From: Bolinopsis microptera
Lineage: Eukaryota; Ctenophora; Tentaculata; Lobata; Bolinopsidae
DNA: 60,000 bases
Direction: 5' to 3'
Assembly: GCF_026151205.1 (NCBI RefSeq)
Contig: NC_087076.1
Location: 250,001 to 310,000, forward strand
Positions 10,302 through 23,400 of this stretch are shown piece after piece. Numbering within the stretch: position 1 is the first letter of the stretch; every line of letters starts with the position of its first letter. Below the pieces are notes generated by a model. That model was not told the origin of the DNA. It did not search any database and saw only the letters and a program-made list of their open reading frames with translations. The translations under genes were made by a program, and so were the position numbers.

Positions 10302-12281
10302 ATGGACACAGCCCTTGAAGTGCCGGCAGGGGGCGACTCTTTTGCTGAATTCCCAACCTATGAGGACTTTCTTAACTCACAGGTACATATTATATATATA
10401 TAAGTTCAAATAATCTATATTTTCGGATTAAACGGGGGGAGCGGAGGGGGTTCTGGTTATCTAAACTTTTTTACACCATACATAAAAAAAGGCAAAAGTG
10501 TACTGTAACAAAGTGTAGTGTAAAATAGCCTAAAAATGCCTTAAAAGTGTAAAAAAGTGACATTTTTTCTCACCAAAGGTATGTTTTTCCTTTGGAAATG
10601 TACTACGTGAAGACTGATGGGAAAATATTAGGAAAAAAGAAGATTTTGAGAAAATAATTTGGTTAAGTGTAATTTAAGATGTAAAGAAGTGTAAGAAAGT
10701 GTAATTTAGTGTACCTTTTTTACTACACTTTTTAATACACCATACACCAAAAAAGGCAAAAGTGTAGTGTAAAAAAGTGTAGTGAACACTGAACCCCCCA
10801 CATGTAACAAAATCACTAGATGTCTATTAATGCTTTTCATACAAAGTTACAACGAATTCTTCATGTTTACAGTGATCATTAGGAAATTTGCTACCGATCT
10901 AGTTTAAATCCTATGTGCGTCCACAGTTGTTAGCAAAAAAGAAGCTAGACATTTTGAACGTCCATTTCTTAGGTCAACAACAAAACAGAGAGGATTAAAA
11001 CAGATAATGTCTACTGTTGACGGAAAATCCATTAGTCAATCAGAGATAAACAATAACTTAAAGATATCAGTTTTTCGGAAGGATTCTCGGACGTCCGGAT
11101 TTCCAGCTACTTTTAAGAGTACAAATAAAACCAACTCAAATTCATTGTTAATAACGTACATGTAGTTACTTAAAATAGACAATAATACATTTGGTGTCGA
11201 ACAAGTTTAGCACAAGTACTATAAGTTATACTTAAGTAGCCATCCAATCGAATAAGTTTTAAGGCAGTAGTAGAATATGCGAGTTGTGTCTCGGCTCTCA
11301 TGAGCTGCTCATGCTCTGAGAATCGAATTTTCGTTTAAAATACAGGGATCTAAACTTACAGAGTAATTAGTGTCAAAGAGTTAAAATAAATGGGACTTTT
11401 TTCGTTAATTCTGCCAAAATTTCCGGACGTCCAGATTTTCAGAAACCACCCCCCCCCCTCCCCTTGTCCGGATTTGTCCGAAATTCAAAAACCACCCCTC
11501 CCTATTGCCGGACGTCCTAAGTAGATGGCCCCTAACCGGATCGGCACTAACGCCTTAAAATTGTATATTTAAGGAATAAGGATATTAACAATAAATAATT
11601 ATATTTCACCAAATTTCTGTAAAGTTGATATTGTTATTACTAAATTTCCAGATTACCTCCATGGATTTGTATTATCTGGAGGACGAAGAACTAGCTCGTC
11701 AACTTGTTGAACTAGGATACCGGGGAAGTGGTGAAGTTCTGAAGCGGGAGGAATTCGAAGCACGCAAACAGCTAGCTGAGGCAAGCAGGCTCTCGAAACG
11801 GAGCCAAAAGAAAACCCTAGCGAGTGCTAATAAAAATCTTGAGAATTATCCTTTCTTGGAAGCTTTAGCACAAAGAGAGGAAGCCAACAAAACAGGAAAG
11901 ATGACGTCTATTATTTTTATCAGAGATAAGAACGCTAAAGGTCAAGAGATATCAGGGTATATTGACTTTGCTCATCGCCTAAAAACAGAGGATTTCGAGC
12001 CGTACTTCACAGGAAAGAAAAGAGTCCTCCCAAAACTTACCGACCTCAGTTTTTACAACTGGGAAACCCAAAAGAGTACATCAAATGCGACTCCCAACTA
12101 TCAAGTCATCGCTGATAACGCCTCAGGGCTTCTCTTCAAAAACAAGAGAGATAGAAAGATCGTCAATGTTGATCCTAAAGCTGCCCGGCCTGGTGACAAC
12201 TCATCTCGGGTTCCTATAGATAGTCAGGGACAATATATTCAGGTTGTTATCTACGATCATATCACCCGACGGAAAACGTGA
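10302..12281 (+). CDS. CFAP299: CFAP299 (cilia- and flagella-associated protein 299)
   Basis: Two exons, 10302-10382 (27 codons, phase 0) and 11652-12281, give a 236-residue protein; human CFAP299 is about the same length. Exon 1 ends [11 protein letters not shown] before a GTACAT donor, and exon 2 starts [20 protein letters not shown] after a TAAATTTCCAG acceptor. Conserved blocks are [75 protein letters not shown] and the C-terminal DHITRRKT. The family is nearly invariant among ciliated animals and is associated with flagellum assembly in sperm; its exact biochemical role is not known. The gene sits 353 bp after the TMEM232-like gene on the same strand. Confidence 0.96.
10383..11651 (+). 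other. CFAP299 intron with repeat relics
   Basis: Near 10470-10800 the motif AAAGTGTAGTGTAAAA recurs in several degenerate copies, flanked by G-rich (10433-10452) and C-rich (10795) ends. Near 11085-11110 and 11420-11520 GGACGTCCGGA-like blocks recur next to C-runs, suggesting an eroded foldback element. No coding sequence was seen. Confidence 0.6.
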
Positions 12282-13048
12282 AGTGTTTCTATTCAATTCT
12301 TTATCGGTTTTATGAGACCTTATTGGCATGAATTCCTTGTCTTTACCGTCATGAAATGTACACTTGCTAACCAATGAAATGGTTTGAGCTGCAAGATGGC
12401 TCTTGGTCAAAGTTTTAAAAATATTTATGCTGGCCGATTCATCTGTAATTCGTTGTAATAATTGTGATACGAAAGAAATTTTTATATTTTAATGATTTGA
12501 TTGTCTTGTAAAAATTCATTTATTATCATGGTAGGAATATTCTAGTTGGTTCGTGCATTGATTTTTCGGGAAAGGAGGAGTGTGTTCAGATTATTTCGTG
12601 CTTTTTCTTATGCGCGGCACCCATCTGTATACATGCTAGAAAGAAATTCGACTGCTTGGAAGTATTCCAGAACAGTTGCTTGTACTGTGAACAGTATTCA
12701 CTGTGCACTCGTCACTGTGCACTCGTCACTGTTTGCTGTTTGCTGTTCACTGTTTGCTGTTCACTGTACACTTACAGCACGTAAAAACATCCGTTAGAAT
12801 AGTCGAATAGTCGAGAGAATATCAAAACACACCTTCAACTCTATGTCTTTCAAATGCAGTTTCTTCTTTAACTCTTGGTTTGAAGTACCCTGTACTTGCT
12901 ATTCCATTCCAGGTGTAGCTTAAAACATGTTTGCTGAGATATTTCGTGCCAAAGTTTGAGTTTTACCTGTAATTACATGTACAACTTAAACTTAAATAGG
13001 TTTTCCTCTTTAAGGTTTTCCTCTTTAAGTTTCCTCCTCAGGCTATTA
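12282..13048. other. Intergenic sequence, CFAP299 to CFAP119
   Basis: A small cluster of imperfect GTTCACTGTTTGCT-like repeats lies at 12690-12770. A small duplication (TTTTCCTCTTTAAG, twice) lies near 13002-13029. No gene was supported. Confidence 0.5.
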
Positions 13049-13220
13049 GGGGTTGTTCAAATATTACGTAATCAGCTGAGGGGGGGGGGGGGAGGTTTCC
13101 AAATGATTACTCTAGTGTAATTTTATTTTTGACACAAAAGCAATGTGTAAACTGATTATGGAGGGGGGGGGGGGGGGTAAAAATGTTCCAAAAATGATAA
13201 CGTAATATGTGAACGACCCC
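13049..13220. mobile_element. Harbinger-type MITE with TTA duplication
   Basis: A 172-bp foldback: the left end GGGGTTGTTCAAATATTACG pairs with the right end CGTAATATGTGAACGACCCC. TTA flanks both ends (13046-13048 and 13221-13223), the three-base target duplication typical of PIF/Harbinger elements. Two G-runs (13079-13092, 13162-13177) lie inside. It is too short to encode a transposase. Confidence 0.8.
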
Positions 13221-13474
13221 TTACCCAAAATCCTTATGTACAGAATTTTGATATTTTTCTTTGTCCTTGAGATATGAGGTTAACTTGAAATTTTGATGCG
13301 GTTTTTTCGTACCTTTTCATCTCGAGCAGCTCTATTGCATAATGTTGAGGCTAACTAAATGATCCCACTGACCTTCAGCTAAATATTGCGAGCACAAAAC
13401 ATGTTTTAAGCTACCCCAGTACCCCTTTTGATCCGCCCAACTTGTTCCAGTAGAGCTCACAGAACGTTATCAAT

Positions 13475-13642
13475 TATCATGTCTCCAGTTGTACCGCTTT
13501 GAGTTCCTGGCAATAGTGCAGAGAGCCATAATTAGCTTGATGTTGTACTCCCTCTCTCTAATTATCATGTCTCCAGTTGTACCGCTTTGAGTTCCTGGCA
13601 ATAGTGCAGAGAGCCATAATTAGCTTGTACTCCCTCTCTCTA
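13475..13642. repeat. Tandem duplication of about 83 bp upstream of CFAP119
   Basis: A segment starting AATTATCATGTCTCCAGTTG and ending in TACTCCCTCTCTCT occurs twice (about 13475-13557 and 13558-13642). The second copy lacks a few bases (ATGTTG). It lies 110-280 bp before the CFAP119 start, so it may overlap the promoter or leader. Confidence 0.85.
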
Positions 13643-13752
13643 AGAGTGTCATGCACGAACCAACTATAATGATGAAACATTTTTTTGAAAATATCTTTGT
13701 TGCTAAAATCATCAAATCAACAGTAAATACCCCTAATTTTAATCTTAGCAAA

Positions 13753-16525
13753 ATGGGGGATAGTAAAAGACCACGATCCAAGACACAACGAAGTCCGAGT
13801 TCGAATAGTCTGAAAGCAGAGAGACAGAGGTCACAGAGCAAGGCTGAACCTCAAACACCAGACGTCGAGCCAGAGCCAGAAGCGATCGAGAATGTTCTTC
13901 CCTGGGAAATCTTCAACAAAGACCAGATCACGTTAGTTATGCAGGGAGAATTAATAAGTCTATAGATTGACACATGTGTGATCTTATGTATTAGAGGGGA
14001 GGGGGTCGAGGTCTTCATGAAAATTCTCTCGAAATTGAGTTTAAAGTTATATCTGATACCGGAGTGATATGTGTTTTTGGGTGATTGCTCAAAAAATGTG
14101 GAAGACGGATTTTTTCAGTTTTTCCAGAGCTACTAGACGAAAATCTAGTAGAGAAAACTGCATCAAAATTCGACCTTGCGTTCCTGAGATATTATGCGCT
14201 AAAGTTTGAGGTTTATTTTTAATTACTAGTTAGGGTAAGAATAAGAATTCTGTGAATGAATTTGTCTATAATTATGACCATCCTGCTCGAAATTGATTTT
14301 ATAGTTGTTTCTGATAGAGGGGAGTTATATCTATCTGTTGCTTTTGGTCGCATGGAAAAATATTGATTCTACCCGAAGTTATTGCCGGTCAAAGGTCAGC
14401 GCTCATGAGTAATTGTATTGCGCGAGCTATTTTCAATCGCGCGCCCTGAAAATCGAGTCTAAAAATCTATTGAAACTTTCAGGATGTGTTCTAAGGACCA
14501 TTTAGAAGATTCTGGTCTATCAGAATTTTAAGATCTAAGGCATTAGGAAATTTGTTATTAAATTTTGAAAATCTTGGACCTGGAAAAATCGTCAAAAAAC
14601 GAGGTCCAAGATTTTCAAAATTGAATAAAAGTTTCTAAGGCCTATCTTAAAATTCTGATCGCTCGAGCAATACAATTACCAATCGAACCAATTTATCCAT
14701 AGACACAGTGTTTCGTCCTATTAGGACTCATCAGTATGGCTATATATATATATATATATATATACAAACATGCAAATTGAAACGACCGGTTGAGTCAGAC
14801 AAATGTTTCAATCATGATACAAAACCATGATATCATCTGAGACAACTGAGGTAACTAAAATTAAAATTACAAAGCTAAAAGTTTACATAAATATTCACTC
14901 GTGAAACAATATATAATTACTAGGGTTTAGATAGATTGAGGAAGATGATTGTTAAATCACTTTAAAAGACATCGTACGTCTGCCATAATATGACAACTGT
15001 GGTCCTTTGCCACCCACTATCGAGGTCTCATTGACTTCCAAAATCGAGTTATGACATTTAAGGTTGGGGCGTATAGGCGCCTGGAAAACATTAGTTTTCC
15101 ATCAGTTTCAGTCTAACCACTTTTTGGCATGGTTTCTGGAACTATGGACAGCACATTCCCACAGAGAAACATTTGTTACGAATTTATTCACAAAAAGTCC
15201 CATAACTATACTGTAACTATACTGTAAATACCTGTAAAAATACTATACTTGTAAAACTGAAACTTAACATTTGTCTTCTGAACTATTGGAAAAGACTAGC
15301 CACTCCCAGGACCTGAAACTTGGCACAGCTGATATTCCTTTGGCGAATACCAAAAATCAATATGTTACAGAATTTTACCTTTTTTCTTGTAACATGAGGT
15401 TGAATTTACCCAAATTCATCGAAAATTACACTTTTTTAGAAAGTTAACTTCATAGTTCATAAACAGAGGCGAAATTTCAAAGTCTGTTTCAAAAGTTGAG
15501 GTTAATCTGATTTTCAGGAGAGCAAATTTCAATTTAAGTTTGACTTGTAATTACAGGTAAACCTCAAACTTTGGCGCGCAAGGAATGCAAGGTCGGATTT
15601 TTATGCGGTTTTTTCCTATTTGTACAATGTACATCTCCGGCATGAGCAGCTCTGTCACATATATAATATATATAATGTGAAAACTGAAAACATATGCTAA
15701 CAAACGAATCGATGGAAATTCGTGGGTAAATAATGATTGTTTAATTTAATAACCTAACATAACATTTCCAACAGGGAGTTGTTGTCGTGCACACCAACTG
15801 AGATGCTCTCTAAACTTAACACCCTCATACCATCCCCAAACACCCACGTTAACTTAAAGAATAGTATCAAAGCAGACCTATACCTCTTAGTCTTACATTT
15901 TGCTCAACAGCAGCATTTCTTAGAGGACCAAGCAGGGGCTATCGTTACACTCTATCAACATATCCTAAACATGGTTCTTGAGGGTAAGGAGCTGATGGCT
16001 CTTGTTCTAGAAACTTCCCTGCTGTTAACATGCCAGAAGGAGTTCACACCAGGCATGAAGTTTAATTTTTTCAACCCAGACCAAGTCAGCAAGATATCAA
16101 AATACTTCTCAATGGGAGTTTTCCAACATTTCAAACTGTACCGCTTTAGTATGCTTCAAGAACAAGATCAAAATATCATTAGTCTGGAGAAAATTGTCCA
16201 CACCTGTCCACCACAAGGGTCCTTCGATCCACCCCCACTTGCAGAAGCTATATCGGAACACGATATTGAGTCGTATCTGAACGCTTCCCCTCCAGAATCA
16301 CCTCGCTCAGAGGAGGAGGTAGCGGGTGAGGAGGGTGAGCTGGGAACTGAAGAGCAGGTCGAACAACCTAACCCTCTTATCTCAATGGCTAACGTTCAGA
16401 CTGTTCTCGATACAGTTGGCAACGACATAATGGACAAGTTTACAAAAGACATGAAGAATAAGTGTACCGAGAAGGAAAATCAGTATGTGAACAGGTTGAA
16501 CAAGGTCAAGAAGGCTCTAGATTGA
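13753..16525 (+). CDS. CFAP119: CFAP119/CCDC189-like protein (flagellar C1a-32 family)
   Basis: Two exons, 13753-13931 and 15775-16525, give 309 residues. The donor is GTTAGT at 13932 and the acceptor is TTTCCAACAG at 15774. The split codon joins DQI-T-ELLSCTPTEM exactly in frame. Residues 1-45 are a basic, Ser-rich, disordered tail. PWEIFNKDQIT follows, then a helical domain at about residues 60-180 containing ADLYLLVLHFAQQQHFLEDQ, FNFFNPDQVSKISKYF and FQHFKLYRF. This matches the family of flagellar central-apparatus C1a subunit C1a-32. An acidic linker (about 220-250) and a C-terminal coiled coil (MDKFTKDMKNK...RLNKVKKALD) complete it. The family is needed for central-pair function and sperm motility. 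Assignment rests on the FFxPxQ and HFKLY motifs and on length (vertebrate about 320 residues). Confidence 0.75.
13932..15774 (+). other. CFAP119 intron holding foldback relics
   Basis: Position 13995-14060 (GGGGGTCGAGGTCTTCATG) and 14300-14470 match the TTAA element complete at 37294-37921. A hairpin whose arms read ACCTGGAAAAATC and CGAGGTCCAAGATTTTC lies at about 14555-14625. A (TA)n run lies at 14741-14763. From 15180 to 15670 there are blocks shared with the second TTAA family (CAGCTCTGTCACAT, TTTGGAAAAGACTAGCCAC-like, AACCTCAAACTTTGGCGCGC). No coding sequence was seen. Confidence 0.75.
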
Positions 16526-16645
16526 AGATTTTATATTTGACTGTAGCTGTCGTTGATTCGATTTGGGTCGTTGATTTCGCTGTGGGTCTAAGGAGTTTAA
16601 AAAAGAGTGAGGCATTTTCCCAACTCCCAAAATATGTACTTCAAC

Positions 16646-16651
16646 AATAAA
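16646..16651 (+). promoter_or_regulatory. Polyadenylation signal of CFAP119
   Basis: AATAAA lies 121 nt after the CFAP119 stop in a run reading TCAACAATAAAAATGTGGGG; it is the first canonical signal downstream and at a typical distance. Confidence 0.6.
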
Positions 16652-16929
16652 AATGTGGGGAATGCGTTTGCTTGACATGTTACGAATTATGGTAAATTAT
16701 GAGAAACGAGGGAAATATTTTCTGGTTCAGTACTATTCTGAACATTCTGAGAATTACGAATTTTATGAAATCAGATTTCAATTTGAGAATTTCCTGTGAA
16801 AATGTGATCTTTACGTATGGTTTAACTTTTGATATGTGTTACTTTTATTGTTTTAGCCCTTTTGGGCGACCGACAACTGAACCTAGTTCCCACACAGTTA
16901 ATACTAATAGGGCACCCAAATCCCAATCA

Positions 16930-17300
16930 GATTAAGGGGCCTTAACGAACAAAATATTGTTCCTGGTCGAAGTTATCGCTGGTCAAAGGTCAGCGCTTAC
17001 AATGTGTTATTGTATTGCGTGAGCGAACTTTGATCGCTTGTACGAAATCGAGTCTTAAAATCTATGTTATTCTACATTCTTTAAGCAATCACCCTGAAAC
17101 TTTCAGGATATGTTCTGAAAATCATTTAGACGAGATTCTGTAGGCTAAATTTTGAGACAATTACGAAACATCGTCAAAAAACCAGGTTTTAGAAACCTGT
17201 TCAACTGTTATGTTAAGTAATTTCAAGTGAAAATTGGGTTCAGTTGTCGTTTCAAAGATAACTAGATAGACTGATTCAGATTGGGGTTATAATTATTTTT
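16930..17300. repeat. Partial copy of the TTAA-type foldback family
   Basis: Shares AACAAAATATTGTTCCTGGTCG, TCGCTGGTCAAAGGTCAGCG, TGTATTGCGTGAGCG and AATCACCCTGAAACTTTCAG-like blocks with 37294-37921. Only one arm is present and no terminus with TTAA can be fixed. Confidence 0.75.
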
Positions 17301-17440
17301 CCTATAATCGTTTCAAAACAATTGTGATAGATACGTTTTTAATCCAAATCCATTTGCATTACTTAACATCCCATCCTCACTATTTCAAAAGTTTTACTTA
17401 TTCTTTATTAGATTTTATAGCATGATAGAGGCCAGAGAGA

Positions 17441-20400
17441 ATGGTTGAGACGGCTTCTTTACCGGAACTAAAACTCCGGCCAGAATTCCGGGCAGATGCA
17501 GAGGTCAAGTTCATGAACACCCTTGTCAAGCCAAAAAAGGTAAGATGCTATTAGATTTTTTTCTTTTTTCCTTATTTTGCTGCTCTACTGATAAATCATC
17601 ATTATGCGCTTAGTCAATAAAGACACCGTGGTTGTTATAAAAAGGAGATGATGAAGTATTCAGGAACATAGGCATGACACAAAGAAAAATGGTCGGTGGG
17701 GATTGGGACCCACTTAATCAGTAATCCATCCTGTCACTCAAATTATTTGTTATATAGTAGTGTTGAAAGTATTAAAACATCATTATGATTTATCAGTGGA
17801 GCAGCAAAATAAGTAAAATATCTTTTGCAAGGTTTTTTAAGGGTTCAGCCTGAAATTTTTGTGAAACTTGATTCTGACTGTATAGCACTAGCATGAGCAG
17901 TTGACCAACTAACTAGGACATGTGACCAAACTTTTGAGGGGGTCCCGGACCCCAACCGCCCACCGGTGCCTGCGGTGCAGCCGTGCCCATATTTGTGCCC
18001 AAATAGGCCAAATCACCTTAACATGCCCAAAACCCAGATTTGTTTCTCCCTGAACACGTATATGGATTTTCATCCAGATTGGACAAAAAATGACTGAGTT
18101 ATGAGCCAAAAACCATAGGCCCATATTTGGGTATAGGCACCAAATTTGATTGATTTTGGCCCATAAATTGAAAAATTGGTCAAATATCAATATTTTTGAA
18201 TGAAACCAACTTTATATGAAAGGTAAGCCCAAACTTACATTCTCTGAGATAATATTATATAGCTTAATATTTATATAAATGTGGAAACTAAGGCCACTAA
18301 GACCACTAAAAATGGAGAAAACTGCCCATATATGCAGGCCAAATACATGCGGCACGTGTATTTTAAGGGGGCAGGGGGGGTCTTTATGAAATTTCTCTCG
18401 AAATTGATTTTATAGTTGTTTCTAATAGAGGGGAGTGATATCTATCTGCTACTTTTGGTCCCATGGAAAAATATTGTTCCTAGCCGAAATTATTGCCGGT
18501 CAAAGGTCAGTGCTCATGTGTAATTGTATTGCGCGAGCGATTTTCAATCGTGCGCCCTGAAAATCGAGTCTAAAAATCTAAACATTCAAAATGTTTACTA
18601 ATACATCATTTTATTTCAAAGAAAATTCGCCGAATGACCTTACATGCCTTGACAAGTGACCGAATGTAAACAAAATTAGGGACACCGAAACACCAGTTGA
18701 CCAGTAAACTGGTCATAGCAATTACATCGGGCCCTATATGCACCTATAAGTGACGCGATGCTGCAACCGAGGCATGCTAAGTTTATATCATTGGACTAAT
18801 AAGGTTACAGCCTAAAATATGAATATAATAACAATGTACCATAATTATAAACACAATTTATAAGCATAATATAATGATTATGAAGTTAACTGAGCTTTTA
18901 GTGAACGGAAATCTAGCGTCCACCACAACGAAAAAAACGGGCGCAATTCTTGATGAGTTAGGCCTTTAAAAAATTAACCCAGGCCTAACTCAAAAATCTG
19001 GGGCAAAAGATAAGGCCCTGAGACTTACTTACTTTGGATACTTTGGAGAGATTCGTAGATTCCTCTACTGGGTCATCGAAAAGTTCGACCGCCCTTGCAG
19101 CATCGCTGCTGCCTTATTCATACTCCAGTCCAGCAAAGAATTTCCATTAGGGCAGCTGTAATTGCTCACAGGTGGGTTATCTGGAAACGGTTTAAGAAAT
19201 GCTGATAGTTTTGCTTTGAACAGCAGTGGGTCTTCAATGAGGTGAAGATCTGATGGAATGGTGTTCCATAAACGTGGCCCCATTACTGCAAATGAACCAT
19301 CATACAATGACTGTTGACGTTGAGTACTGCTCTTGCTGAGACTTGGAATGGTGGCCTTGATTCCGTGTCTTGATGGAGTAGAAAAAAGAATCCCAAGGTC
19401 ATTTGGGCAGCGTTGATGTAAGATTTTCCACATGTGGATGATAACATAACGCTCTCTCCTCCTTTGCATCGACATTAGATTTAGTGCTTTGAGCCGCTGC
19501 CAATAGTCAAGATGTTGAACACCCCAAATCCTTGAGGTGAAAGTACGCTGTACTCCTTCAATCTGTTGGATGTCTGAGATTTTACTGGTATTCCACAGAG
19601 GGCAGCAGTACTCTAAATGACTTCGGATAAGTGACTTGTAAAGTGTCAACATTGTTATTCTATTTCTGCACTTGAACGCACTGAGCACCCAGGCTGCCAC
19701 TTTTCTAGCTCGAGATGCCATAGAACTGACATGATGTGACCACGACATATCAGAAGACACTATAACTCCAAGATCCTTAACTTGGTCTGTAGGATAGAGC
19801 ATATTACCGCCTGACACCTTGTATGTTTGTGTTTGACATACAAAAGGCAGCTCATACAGACTCTCATTAGGATTCCCCCGGTGAACTAGGAGCTCAAACT
19901 TATCCTCATGTAAAACCATGTTATTACGTTTGGCCCATGCAATGACATGGTCGAGATCTTGCTGAAGAACGATAACATCCTGTTCTGTATATATGTGCTT
20001 CAGTATACGGGTGTCATCAGCAAAGAATCTTATAATTGAACCAGTAACACAAAGCTTCATGTCATTTATGAAGAGCTTAAAAAGGAGGGGTCCAAGAACG
20101 GTTCCTTGGGGGACTCCACTGATAACCAAGGCTGCGAAGGAAGACACCCCGTTCAGAACAACATGTTGATGACGGTCCGACAGAAACGACTCCAGCCACT
20201 TAAGAATCCTTCCGTTAAATCCATACTTTTGCAATTTATCAATGAGAAGACGATGATCCACCTTGTCGAAGGCCTTCGCAAAGTCTAGATATATTGCATC
20301 AGTATCTGACCCACTCAAAAGGCCACTCATAATGTCGTCGAAGTGGCTAAGAAGCTGAGTCAAACAGCTCCTTCCCGAACGAAATCCATGTTGATTATCA

Positions 20401-23400
20401 CACAAAATTTCATTTTCATCTAAGTACTTGACCATGGTGCTCCGTAGAATGCGCTCATAGATCTTGATGATGTGTGAGGTGAGGGCAACGGGACGGTAGT
20501 TCACTGCATGTGCCCGGTTTCCCTTTTTGTAGAGAGGAGAAATGTGTGTCTCCTTATAGAATTTGGGTACAAGACCCAGGGTGTATGATTCCGTCCAGAT
20601 AAGTTTAATGGGTTGGCACAGTTCTTGAGCACATGTCTTGAGAAGACAAACTGGCACTCCATCTGGTCCACAACCCGAATCGGGTGAGATTGCAGAAATA
20701 GCCGATATGATGTCTTCATCAGAAATAACAAAATCTTCGTCAGTTAGTGGTTGCGTTATATCTGCTGCCATGAACTGGGGATCTTGAACATCGGGACAAT
20801 CTGGATCACTGAAAACAGAGCTAAATTGCTCTTGTAGAAGATCTGCCATTGACTTAGGATCAGTGATTATTTCATCACGTTTGTTGAACAGCATGCTAAT
20901 TGAAGATTTGATTTTTGATAAGGACTTGGCATAACTATAAAAGACGATTTCAAACATAACCTAAAAATTTCATAGGAAAATTTTGAAAAATGAAAATTCC
21001 TGAGGCGAAATTGTCTTATACACATAAATTCACTACATGTGTCACGTAAAAATTGAGCTTACTGTATAATTATACATTAAAATACACGTGCCGCGTGTAT
21101 TTGGCCTGCATTATATGGACAGTTTTCTTCATTTTTAGTGGTCTTTTAGCCTTAGTTTCCACATTTCTATAAATATCAAGCTATTATATATCTCAGAGAA
21201 TGTAAGTTTGGGCTTACCTTTCATATAAAGTTGGTTTCATTAAAAAATATTATTCAAATTTGGTGCGTATACCTATTTTTTTTTATTTGAAAATTCAATT
21301 AATCATTATATATATAAATCAAGCGTTACATTTCAGCCATGCAAAAATACAATGACATATTTTGATATACTAAATGGTAAATGGTACTGCAATATAAGTT
21401 GCTTAATGTTTGGCCGGATGACAACTAACGAGAAAAATAAACTTGATTATATAATAATTAATTCGGCTGAACCAACACATAGCAAGAGCCACATTAACGT
21501 TGGGGCCGTCTAAACGTTGGGGCCGTCTATGGGCATATGTTTTTTGACTCAGTCATTTTTGTCTAATCTGGATGAAAATCTATACCTTACTCGGGAATAT
21601 TATAACCGGGATAAAGTGGTGGGTTTTGGAAGATTCCGCCATATTTTTCCCGGTCAAAAATTTTACCAGTCATAAAAACTCAGATTATGGGGTTCCAAGG
21701 GGGTGGTGATCATCATATTTTACCTGAAGTCTCATATGTGCTAGAGAAGACTTTTGAAGCAGTGGATGGAGGGCTGTAACTTTATTGGCGGTTGCTACCA
21801 TAATTTCGGTATAAAAATCACAATTTGGTTATAGAAATTTGGTTATAGATTTGGTTATAGAAATCAGATTTCAGGCCAACTTGTGGCCACATCCCGCTAG
21901 AAGTGAGTAAACTGTGCCACTATTTCATGGTCCACGGTGGATTGATTCAGATTACTGGAGCAGTTGAAGATGCAAAGCCAAGACGTTCCCCAATACCATT
22001 ACCAAGCGGTGGGCAGGAAATTAAGCTCCGGCTGACCTTCAGAGCAGTAGCCCCATTAGCGGACAAAATGAAAGTCTTGTTAAGACAACAATACAACTTC
22101 GAATTTGACGATCAGCAGCAGGGGGATATCAATAATGATAATGGAGGGGACATTAGCGATAATGAGAATGAGAATACGCTTTAATGAAGATTTGACTTAT
22201 TATTGCTTAGATTTATTTTCCTTTAAATAGACGTGTCTTTTTTTTCTATTTCTGAGTAATATCAATAACTGTAAATTGAAATAACTTCTTTAACAAGTAA
22301 CAAAAACAGAAATTTCGGTTGAAAATTTGTTGACCTCTGAAAAAAAACTTGAAAGGTCGGCCACCGGTAAATACATGACCGGGATAATTTGGCGGGTTTT
22401 GGGAAAGTCCGCCATATTTTTCCCGGTCATTAATTTTCCCAGTCATAAATTAACCCGCTATAATATTCCCGAGTAAGGTATACGAGTTCAAGGGACCACT
22501 AGCTACAGGTAGAACACCTAAAATCTGGGTTTTGGGCATGTTAAGGTGATTTGGGACAAATATGGGTGCAGCTGCACCGCAGGCACCGGTGGGCGTTTGG
22601 GGTCCGGGACCCCCTCAAAAATTTGGTCACAGGTCCTAGTTTGTTGGTCAACTGCTATGTCGGAATAAAAGTTTTTAATAGAGACTAACAAGTTACTAAG
22701 TTACGATACTTTTGCAGTTGATAACTTAACAATATTTGTATTTGCCTAGGTGACATCAGTTAGATCAGGGAAGATACCGCTCGTGAAAACAACAGAGAAG
22801 ACTGAAGGCTGGCCAGCTGGTAATCCCACTGCTATAAAACATGCACTTGACAGTGGTCATTATGAAATGGCAGAAGATGAACCCTTTTACGCCAGCAAGG
22901 TGAATCACAGTGCTGGCAAGCACGACCGTCAGCCTTTAAAGTTTATACTCCCTCGCTATTTTAAGACTACGAATACTAGTAGAACTGGAACTTCAAGAAA
23001 ATTCTCTCGAAATTCTAAAGCCTGACTACATGTGCACATTATGCAGTTAGGTTGCGTCTCATTTTTCAATGAAAGTTACAGATAACAAACACTACACTAC
23101 AAAATTCAAAATCATAGACTCAGACTGATCAACCAAAAGATGAACGCAATTGTGGCAATCTAGTAATATAAGCTATCATTCCAGGAGGTTGAACGTTTGG
23201 AGGATAACCTGTACCTCGTAACTGGACAAGGTAAAGAGACAAAGAAGAGTGACATAATTGAGCGTATAACAGAGAGTAGAAGACAACGGCATAAGAATGC
23301 TCTGGAAGACTTACACGAGGAACTGGGCCATTTGAATAAAGCTGTCGAACCTCAGGTCAGCCTTGAAAGAGCTGATTTCAGCCTTAATCCGATTGTAACT

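Noticed and set aside
11625-11651. Upstream part of the CFAP299 second exon frame
   Set aside because: It encodes intronic sequence before a good acceptor; the real N-terminus is in the exon at 10302-10382.
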